From positions 1 to 33,286 of the forward strand of contig CAUJDI010000065.1 of the NCBI GenBank assembly GCA_963169565.1: a DNA stretch of 33,286 nt, written 5' to 3'. A model generated the notes under the pieces. That model was not told the origin of the DNA and searched no databases. It worked only from the letters and a program-made list of their open reading frames with translations. Origin of the DNA: Bacillota bacterium (GTDB lineage: Bacteria > Bacillota > Clostridia > Christensenellales > Aristaeellaceae). Every line of letters begins with the position of its first letter. Within the stretch, counting starts at the first letter, position 1. The position numbers and the translations under genes were made by a program. This document shows positions 7,327-15,083 of this stretch, piece by piece.

Positions 7327-8096
7327 AGCGCCGCCTCCGCGTCAGCCGCCTTGGGAACCGGCGCGCCGCCGTAGATCTCATCCAGGATCTCCTGGGTGAC
7401 CGCGCTGGAAGGCCCGTCAAACACGATTTCACCAGCACGGATGCCGATGACCCGGTCGGCGTAGTCCAGCGCCAGGTCCACATGGTGGATGTTCAGCAGG
7501 ATGGCGATGTCCAGGTCGCGGTTGATCTGCTTGAAATCGCTCATCACCTGGCGGGCGGTCACCGGATCCAGTGCGGCGACCGGCTCATCCGCGAGGATGA
7601 TGCCGGGGTGCTGATTGAGCGTCCTCGCCAGCGCCACGCGCTGCTGCTGGCCGCCGGAGAGCTGGTCGCAGCGGGTATAGGCCTTGTCCAGGATGCCTAC
7701 CTTGTCCAGCGCCATCAGCGCATCCATTTCCTGCTTCTTTGAGTACAGGCCAAGGAGCACCGAAAAAAAGTTCATATCCGGCACCTTGCTGGCCAGCACG
7801 TTCTTGACGACCGTCGTGCGGGTCACAAGGTTGAATGACTGGAAGATCATGCCGATCTTCCGGCGGAAACGACGCAGTTCCCTGCCTTTCAGGGTCATCA
7901 CGTCAACGCCGTCGACCAGCACTTGTCCGCTGGTCACGTCGATCATGCGATTGATGGTGCGGATCAGCGTGCTCTTGCCCGCGCCTGACAGGCCGATGAT
8001 CGCGACAAACTCGCCTTGATCAATCCTCAGGCTGACGTTTTTCAACCCCACCACGCCGCCGGGGTAGACCTTGCCGGTATTGATGAACTGTATCAT
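7323..8096 (-). CDS. phnC: phosphonate-type ABC transporter ATP-binding protein
   Basis: The 257-residue ATPase that powers the importer. Walker A is GLSGAGKST (about 33-41), a Q-loop follows in IFQSFNLV, the ABC signature is LSGGQQQRVALAR, Walker B is IILADEPVAALD, and the H-loop histidine lies in NIHHVDLAL. The protein is close in length to typical PhnC. The start is the ATG at 8094-8096, where AAAGGCGG stands just upstream and the protein starts MIQFINTGKVYPGG. The longer frame adds ten residues without a ribosome binding site. It lies 79 bases downstream of phnD, with a strong hairpin in the gap, and overlaps the first permease gene by 4 bases. Confidence 0.94.
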   Translation of the reverse strand: MIQFINTGKVYPGGVVGLKNVSLRIDQGEFVAIIGLSGAGKSTLIRTINRMIDVTSGQVLVDGVDVMTLKGRELRRFRRKIGMIFQSFNLVTRTTVVKNVLASKVPDMNFFSVLLGLYSKKQEMDALMALDKVGILDKAYTRCDQLSGGQQQRVALARTLNQHPGIILADEPVAALDPVTARQVMSDFKQINRDLDIAILLNIHHVDLALDYADRVIGIRAGEIVFDGPSSAVTQEILDEIYGGAPVPKAADAEAAL

Positions 8097-8128
8097 GCTG
8101 CCGCCTTTGCCAAAAAATCGATGCAAAG

Positions 8129-8155
8129 GGAGGCCGGCCGTTCAGGCCGGCCTCC
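8129..8155 (-). repeat. intercistronic hairpin between phnD and phnC
   Basis: An 11-bp perfect stem (8129-8139 with 8145-8155, GC-rich, 5-base loop) lies 21 bases after the phnD stop. On the transcript it is followed by CTTTGCATCGATTTTTTGG, so it could act as a weak or partial terminator. It could also protect the 3' end of phnD mRNA. Either way the binding protein would be made in excess over the membrane parts. Confidence 0.75.
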
Positions 8156-8175
8156 TTGATCAGGGCCGGAGATGG

Positions 8176-9219
8176 TTACTTGGCAACTTCCAGGGCCGCG
8201 CGGGCACCGTCGTAATCGGCGTCGGTGGCATAGGCGTAGCCGGTGTGGCTGTACACATCGAAGATGGCCTTGCCTTCCGGTGTGCCAATGATGGCGATCA
8301 GGGTGTCCTGAAGCGCCTTGATGAACTCGGGGTTGTGGATCTCAGGTTTCTCACGGGTCACGGACACTGTGTCATTGTAGATGCCGTCGGTAACGCCGAT
8401 GACGTTGATCTCTTCCCAGATGGATGCGGTGCGGCCCATGCCGCCCTTGCCGGTGGCGTCCTTCTCCGTGGTCGGGATGGTCCAGGCCAGTTCGTAGTCG
8501 TTGCGGCCGTCGGCATAACAGACGATGATGTCAATGGTTTCGGCTGCCGCCAGCGCGAAGCCTTCCGGATAGCCAGCCAGGGTGGCGACGTTGGACAGGT
8601 CGGACAGTTTCTTGCCGTAGTTGTTCATCAGCCACAGCGTCGGATAGATATATCCCGCGGAGGAGGAGGTCCGCATCACGCCCCAGGAAGCCTTGTCCAG
8701 GTCTTCCCAGGTCAGTTTTTCCCCGGCGTTGACCTTGGCGGCCAGCTCCTTGCCGTAGGCGGAGGGGGTCGCGTAGATCAGGGAGCGGTAGAAAGTCACC
8801 TGCGGGCCGTTCTTCAGGGTCTTGTTCGCTTCGCCGTTCCAGTCGCGGGGATCGGTGGAGTCGTTGGACAGGCCATTGCGCGTAGCGGTCAGGATGACGT
8901 CCACCTCATCGGAGTACAGCGCGTAGGTACCGCCGGGCAGCCAGCCCACGTCGATCGCCCCGGTCGCCATCGCCTCGCCGGTGGCATTGTAGTCGGTGCC
9001 CACGGAGATGACCACCTCGCCGATGTCATAGCCGCGCTTGAGCATCTCGGCTTTGACCAGTTCGGGCAGGTTCTTCGTGCCCTGGATGATCACGTCCGCT
9101 TCCTTGGAAGGAACGAACTCAAAGGTCAGTTTGTCCATCTTGACAGCAGCAGCGGCCAGGGCAGAGAAAGCGGATAGGCAGAACAGGGCAGCCAGCAGCA
9201 ACGCAAGGATTCTCTTCAT
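8176..9219 (-). CDS. phnD: phosphate/phosphonate-type ABC transporter substrate-binding protein
   Basis: A 347-residue exported binding protein of the PhnD family. Residues 1-24 form a signal peptide: a basic start MKR, a hydrophobic core, then alanines. The cysteine in LAALFCLSAF is preceded by Phe, so it does not fit a lipobox. Processing by signal peptidase I is more likely than lipid anchoring, which is odd for a Gram-positive binding protein. The mature part starts with KLTFEFVPSKEAD and contains GAIDVGWLPGGTYALY and SSSAGYIYPTLWL, family-typical segments around the ligand pocket. First gene of phnD-phnC-phnE-phnE, with an extended -10 promoter and GGAGGAG ribosome binding site. No C-P lyase, phosphonatase or other catabolic gene is near, so the true ligand could be a phosphonate, phosphite or another small oxyanion or sugar. 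Confidence 0.9.
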   Translation of the reverse strand: MKRILALLLAALFCLSAFSALAAAAVKMDKLTFEFVPSKEADVIIQGTKNLPELVKAEMLKRGYDIGEVVISVGTDYNATGEAMATGAIDVGWLPGGTYALYSDEVDVILTATRNGLSNDSTDPRDWNGEANKTLKNGPQVTFYRSLIYATPSAYGKELAAKVNAGEKLTWEDLDKASWGVMRTSSSAGYIYPTLWLMNNYGKKLSDLSNVATLAGYPEGFALAAAETIDIIVCYADGRNDYELAWTIPTTEKDATGKGGMGRTASIWEEINVIGVTDGIYNDTVSVTREKPEIHNPEFIKALQDTLIAIIGTPEGKAIFDVYSHTGYAYATDADYDGARAALEVAK

Positions 9220-9266
9220 GCTGAATTCTCCTCCGGTTTTTTCTTGTGCTCACGCACACCAGTTTC

Positions 9267-9275
9267 ATTATACCA
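9267..9275 (-). promoter_or_regulatory. extended -10 promoter of the phn operon
   Basis: On the minus strand TGGTATAAT: an exact -10 with the extended TG motif. The sequence 17 bases upstream (TTTTCC) is a poor -35, as is common for extended -10 promoters. It lies 48 bases ahead of the phnD start and within 100 bases of the leuS stop, so the transporter can be expressed independently of leuS. No obvious Pho box or operator is visible. Confidence 0.7.
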
Positions 9276-9318
9276 TGACAAACTTTCCCGGAAAAGCGTC
9301 TGACAAAATTCTTCCCGT

Positions 9319-11739
<2,421 letters not shown>

Positions 11740-11767
11740 GGCTCGCCCTCCTCTTCAAACATAAGGA

Positions 11768-11796
11768 AGTATAGGCATGACGGCTCTTTTTGTAAA
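11768..11796 (-). promoter_or_regulatory. promoter of leuS
   Basis: On the minus strand TTTACA (complement of 11791-11796), 17-base spacer, TATACT (complement of 11768-11773). Predicted start near 11761, giving a leader of about 22 bases. Confidence 0.75.
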
Positions 11797-11818
11797 GCCA
11801 TACAAGGGATATGCGCCC

Positions 11819-11847
11819 TTGACAGCACGGGCGGGGCGGGATAACAT
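11819..11847 (+). promoter_or_regulatory. promoter of tRNA-Ser(CGA)
   Basis: TTGACA (11819-11824), 17-base GC-rich spacer, TAACAT (11842-11847), about 27 bases ahead of the mature tRNA. It is divergent from the leuS promoter. Confidence 0.75.
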
Positions 11848-11873
11848 AACGGGGCGGCGCATTGCCCGCATGT

Positions 11874-11962
11874 GCAGAGGTATCGAAGCGGTCATAACGG
11901 GGCTGACTCGAAATCAGTTTGGCTGAAAGGCCACGTGGGTTCGAATCCCACCCTCTGCGCCA
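11874..11962 (+). tRNA. tRNA-Ser (CGA)
   Basis: An 89-base class II tRNA with a long variable arm, typical of serine. Acceptor strands GCAGAGG and CCTCTGC pair fully. The anticodon loop CTCGAAA gives CGA, which reads UCG. The T-arm carries GGTTCGAATCC. The discriminator is G and CCA is encoded at 11960-11962. It marks the left edge of the accessory region, with its 3' end facing into it. Confidence 0.96.
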
Positions 11963-11970
11963 CCATCACT

Positions 11971-12015
11971 ACCACCTATTGATAGAAGGCATTCTGTCGG
12001 CAGGTGGTTTTCTTT
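11971..12015 (+). terminator. probable terminator after tRNA-Ser(CGA)
   Basis: ACCACCT (11971-11977) pairs with AGGTGGT (12002-12008), followed by TTTCTTT. The loop is long (24 bases), so the structure is less certain than other terminators here. Confidence 0.6.
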
Positions 12016-12159
12016 ATTGCAGGGATATCGTAAAATCGTTGATTTATCAAGGGATTCCGCACTCTTATGCTTCCAAAGCGCACTTCGTTTTCCACTTAAA
12101 AACTGCCGATTCTGGCTCTGAAAAGCAGTCTGCCTGTCTCGGACCAAAAACCTCATTTC

Positions 12160-12212
12160 AAATAGTTTGACATGACCCCAGGGGGGTGCATTTCCGTTGA
12201 AATATTTTGACA
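12160..12212. repeat. two direct repeats spaced 40 bp (possible IS end remnant)
   Basis: AAATAGTTTGACA (12160-12172) and AAATATTTTGACA (12200-12212) agree at 12 of 13 positions. They are exactly 40 bases apart, flanking a C-run/G-run segment. Repeated TTGACA-like motifs near a terminus are known at the ends of IS21-family elements. No transposase gene remains here, so the assignment is tentative. Confidence 0.45.
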
Positions 12213-12256
12213 TTAGGGATATGAATGGTAAGTGTTCCGTTTACTTATTTTTTTCT

Positions 12257-12299
12257 TTTAGCCCACTCATCATTATATTGAAATGATGAGTGGGCTAAA
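12257..12299. repeat. 18-bp perfect inverted repeat
   Basis: The arms 12257-12274 and 12282-12299 are exact reverse complements around a 7-base loop (ATATTGA). A T-rich run lies before it on the plus strand, and no T-run follows it on either strand, so it does not fit a standard terminator. It could be a large operator, an RNA hairpin or a fossil of a mobile element end. Confidence 0.75.
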
Positions 12300-12472
12300 T
12301 ATCATTTGATACACGATTTCAGTTCACTCTGAATCACTTTCCTGCGGAATACCGCACGTTCTTCCTTTATCAAGGGAATTTAGCTGTACCCCTAAATGAT
12401 GAAACGAACCTGAAGAAGCGGAAAAGAAAATTTCACAGGGCTATTGCATTCAAAAAAACTGTGATATTATTA

Positions 12473-12484
12473 TAACGTACGTTA
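12473..12484. promoter_or_regulatory. palindromic operator candidate upstream of the second TetR gene
   Basis: TAACGTACGTTA is a perfect 12-bp palindrome located 16 bases before the TetR start. It overlaps the likely -10 region (TATAAC at 12471-12476). A near copy lies downstream of the gene at 13147-13158. Position and symmetry suit a TetR dimer site. Confidence 0.7.
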
Positions 12485-12500
12485 GGTATAGGATGTGGCA

Positions 12501-13103
12501 ATGATGAAGGAAGAGAACTTGAGGATGCGGATCAAAGAGGCGGCGGTCGAGCATTTCAACCGGAACGGGTATCACGGAACCACGATCCGCAGCATCGCCG
12601 GCGATGTCGGTTGCTCCCTGCCGATGATCTACTACTACTATAAGAACAAGAAAGAGCTGTTTGATGAGATCGTAAAGAGGGATTACTTTCAGTTTCTGAG
12701 CAAACAGGAATTGAATCTGGAGTCCGGTGACGTCATCGGAGGCTACACAAAGCTGATCCATAGCCTGAACAGCCTGAGCAGTTATGACAAGCACCTCTAC
12801 CGGCTGGGCGTCAAGGTGTATCTTTCTTTTGACGGCGATGCGGAGCATATCCAAGACATGGATACGTATGAGGAGACCGTGTATGTCAGCCATGCCGCGC
12901 GCATAAAGCCTCATCTTGTGGGATCCGCCGACTGCAATCTGATTGCTCATACGCTCATGCACCTCCTGGACACGCTAATCATGGAAATTGTCGTGAAAGG
13001 AAAGACATTGCCGGAAGAGCAGATCCGCGGAGAGATTTCACTCATCCTTGAAAGATATCAAAAACGGTCATCCATGACTGAACAGGCTTCTATGGCGACG
13101 TAA
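12501..13103 (+). CDS. TetR/AcrR-family transcriptional regulator
   Basis: A 200-residue regulator. Residues about 8-55 form the TetR helix-turn-helix: IKEAAVEHFNRNGYHGTT, then IRSIAGDVGCSLPMIYYYYKNK, with the recognition helix ending in YYYYKNKKELF. The C-terminal domain is all-helical and presumably binds a ligand, not identifiable from sequence. Three starts are possible (GTG 12495, ATG 12501, ATG 12504). The TAGG at 12489-12492 is a weak ribosome binding site spaced best for the ATG at 12501. Matching palindromes flank the gene on both sides, suggesting autoregulation and control of a downstream gene that now looks decayed. It shares little sequence with the TetR at 360 beyond the family fold. 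Confidence 0.85.
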   Translation: MMKEENLRMRIKEAAVEHFNRNGYHGTTIRSIAGDVGCSLPMIYYYYKNKKELFDEIVKRDYFQFLSKQELNLESGDVIGGYTKLIHSLNSLSSYDKHLYRLGVKVYLSFDGDAEHIQDMDTYEETVYVSHAARIKPHLVGSADCNLIAHTLMHLLDTLIMEIVVKGKTLPEEQIRGEISLILERYQKRSSMTEQASMAT

Positions 13104-13146
13104 AGACAGTCGGCCGAAAGGACCCTACAATTTTCTATCCCAACAT

Positions 13147-13158
13147 TAACGAACGTTT
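13147..13158. promoter_or_regulatory. second copy of the TetR palindrome
   Basis: TAACGAACGTTT matches TAACGTACGTTA upstream of the TetR gene at 10 of 12 positions and keeps both CG-centred half-sites. It lies 44 bases after the TetR stop and is followed by a good ribosome binding site (AAAGGGAG) and an ATG at 13188 that meets TAA after two codons. Confidence 0.55.
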
Positions 13159-13267
13159 TAATAAAGTTAACGGAAAGGGAGACAGACATGAATTAAATGC
13201 GTTAGGAACCTGGATAAACCACAGCTGCTTTGACATGCTTTGAAACCCTTTGGGTATGGAGGAAATA

Positions 13268-13564
13268 ATGGACACGAATGGATACCCGGGCATCTTCGAT
13301 AGGAAGATTCATGACAGGGCGAGGACTTTCTGCTCAAATGAGAGAATAGACGAGGATCATTTCAGGTACTGCATCAGCCAGCGTATCAGGGAAGCGAACC
13401 GGATGACCGGAAAGCTGCCTTGGATCATCGCGCTGTTCAGCAGAATCGGAAAGAGCAGCTGCAGCGGCTTTATCAGCTTCAGCAGGGCTTTGTCGGGGCC
13501 TCTGTTCATGCATGGGCGGAACCGTCGTTCCGGAAGAAAGGAAGCGAAGATCCCGGCTGCATGA
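13268..13564 (+). pseudogene. unassigned ORF, probably frameshifted
   Basis: A 98-codon frame starting at ATG 13268 with GGAGG at 13258-13262. I do not recognise the protein. The first two thirds (for example GYPGIFDRKIHDRARTFC and HFRYCISQRIREANRM) look like normal protein. From about codon 60 the frame turns serine- and arginine-rich and less natural, while frame +1 over 13441-13572 reads more naturally (KEQLQRLYQLQQGFVGASVH, then AWAEPSFRKKG) before its own stop. This suggests that a frameshift near 13440-13450 broke a longer gene. It lies downstream of the second palindrome and would have been a target of the TetR protein. It could also be an intact short gene; this is judged by eye. Confidence 0.45.
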
Positions 13565-13872
13565 AACTTTGAAGCAGTCTTCGAGGTGTCTTTACACAGA
13601 ACAACTGTGTGAAATACTGGAGCTTGGCGGCCTTACCTTTTGACCGCCGAACGCAGTAATGCCGACCAGGTGATCGACAAAGAAACCGGCAGCCCCTTAA
13701 CCGTCCTTACGACCAGTCCTGTGTTTTTATCGCCTGCGGAAATTAGCTCATCGGAATGACTCTCCGCACCGGCGAACGGCCGGCGAACATCGCGCAAACC
13801 ATGTTCAAGGCAATGGTCATTCCTATACCGCAGGAAATGACCGAGAAACGCTTACTTGGTATGCAGTCATAA
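13565..13872 (+). pseudogene. eroded coding sequence with fragments in three frames
   Basis: No intact gene lies between 13565 and 14000, but protein-like stretches occur in succession in different frames. One frame over about 13518-13643 includes LHETLKQSSRCLYTEQLCEI. Another, ending at 13759, includes AERSNADQVIDKETGSPLTV. A third, 13756-13872, is a 38-codon ORF starting at ATG with AQTMFKAMVIPIPQEMTEKR. None has a convincing ribosome binding site. The pattern fits one or more genes decaying by frameshift and stop mutations. The original product is not recognisable to me. Confidence 0.35.
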
Positions 13873-13915
13873 ACCTCCGACAGAGGTACGCGTCCCGGAC
13901 GGTTTCGTTGGTGCC

Positions 13916-13944
13916 TTGCGCCTGCAATGCCGGCAGCGTAAAAT
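13916..13944 (+). promoter_or_regulatory. promoter of the phosphodiester glycosidase gene
   Basis: TTGCGC (13916-13921), 17-base spacer, TAAAAT (13939-13944), 57 bases before the start codon at 14001. Confidence 0.6.
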
Positions 13945-14000
13945 GTACTCAACCTGCAGGAACGATTCCCCTATGCAGGCCAACAGGAAGGAAACCACAG

Positions 14001-14873
14001 ATGCGGTCGAGATTGATCCGGTTTTTTTCTTTGTCATTGATGTTTTGTCTCCTCATCCTGCCGGTTCTGGCGGAAGAAGCACAGGCCCCCATGCTTCTTC
14101 TAGCAGACCTGCGGGAGAATGCGCCCGAGGGCACATTCCTTGCCCCCGGAGAGACCCCGGTCATCACGCAGGACAGTTATAAAGACGAACATATCGCCAT
14201 TCAGATCATAAAAGTTCGTGATGGGGAATCCAAGTCAGACGTCACTGTCGCGGACATTTTCATATCCTCCGTAGCTTATCTCAGGCGTGGTTTTCCGCTT
14301 GGCAAATGGAATGGCGAGAAACGCTCAATCAAGGTCATAGCAAGTGAATCAAACGCTATCCTGGCAATGTCCGGGGATTACTCCAACCTGTTTACCGCCG
14401 GCATGGTTGTAGCCAATGGTGAAGTCCTCAGAAAAACAGATAACAGTGTGCGTGACAACTGCCTGATCCTGGCGGACGGACAGATGGTGACCTATCAGCG
14501 AAAGGAAATGAATATCTCTGAAGTTCTGGATAACGGCGTCTGGCATTCCTTCCTCTTCGGCCCGGCTCTTCTGTACAAAGGTCAATCGATTGAAAAGTTC
14601 ACTTCTGAAGTTCGAGGAGTCAACCCCCGCAGTGTGCTTGGATATTATCAGCCTGGACATTACTGTTTTGTTTTGGTGGACGGCAGGAGCAAGGCCAGCC
14701 GAGGGATGACGCTGATCCAGTTAAGCCGTTTCATGCAGGAACTGGGGTGTCAGACCGCCTACAACCTGGACGGCGGCCAGTCTGCCGTGCTTTGGTTTAA
14801 CGGCAATATTATCAATAAGCCTTATAAAGGTGGAAGGAATCTGATGGACATCGTCTATATAGGAATGGAATAA
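14001..14873 (+). CDS. secreted phosphodiester glycosidase (NAGPA/DUF2233) domain protein
   Basis: A 290-residue exported protein. Residues 1-24 are a signal peptide (MRSRLIRFF, hydrophobic core, cleavage after VLA). The NAGPA domain spans about 115-290: SGDY (124-127), VANGEVLR, NPRSVLGYY (R210), VDGRS and the signature NLDGGQSAVLWFNG (255-268). Members of this family hydrolyse phosphodiester-linked sugars (the mammalian uncovering enzyme) or act on exopolysaccharide and wall glycopolymers. Here it would act outside the membrane; the substrate is unknown. Start: ATG 14001 with AGGAAGGA upstream; the longer frame has no ribosome binding site and would mask the signal peptide. It converges with the CotH gene in a low-GC section of the accessory region. 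Confidence 0.88.
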   Translation: MRSRLIRFFSLSLMFCLLILPVLAEEAQAPMLLLADLRENAPEGTFLAPGETPVITQDSYKDEHIAIQIIKVRDGESKSDVTVADIFISSVAYLRRGFPLGKWNGEKRSIKVIASESNAILAMSGDYSNLFTAGMVVANGEVLRKTDNSVRDNCLILADGQMVTYQRKEMNISEVLDNGVWHSFLFGPALLYKGQSIEKFTSEVRGVNPRSVLGYYQPGHYCFVLVDGRSKASRGMTLIQLSRFMQELGCQTAYNLDGGQSAVLWFNGNIINKPYKGGRNLMDIVYIGME

Positions 14874-15083
14874 ATAATAGGGTGTATTTTGAATAGAATT
14901 GTTGACTTTAGCAATTTTACTAGTGCCTGCTTAGCATATAAACTGGCCCCTAATGGAGTCCTTTGAGGACTGGTCGGCAACCAGGTCTTGACAAAAAGGA
15001 ATCGCTCAAATCACTCAACAGCCAAGCAGGCTTATATCAGCAAGAATACAAGCGGATGATAAGCACTACTCAATTTCGTGATC
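14874..15083. other. intergenic gap between convergent NAGPA and CotH genes
   Basis: AT-rich and without a supported gene. A small hairpin AGTCC-TTTGA-GGACT lies at 14957-14971 but no T-run follows. I see no clear terminator for either gene. Confidence 0.4.

Larger units (their letters stand above)
12016..12443. other. gene-free, AT-rich accessory intergenic region
   Basis: No ORF here has a ribosome binding site or protein-like composition. It contains the 40-bp-spaced direct repeats (12160-12212) and the long perfect inverted repeat (12257-12299). Base composition is much lower in GC than leuS to the left. It reads as the debris of an insertion beside the tRNA. Confidence 0.6.

Noticed and set aside
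11740-11860. A T-box riboswitch ahead of leuS.
   Set aside because: The leuS promoter leaves a leader of only about 22 bases and no T-box consensus (AGGGTGGNACCGCG) is present.
11914-12213. A 99-codon minus-strand frame overlapping tRNA-Ser(CGA).
   Set aside because: It runs through the tRNA gene and the repeat region, and its end reads the tRNA T-arm. Frames over tRNA genes of this kind are annotation artefacts.
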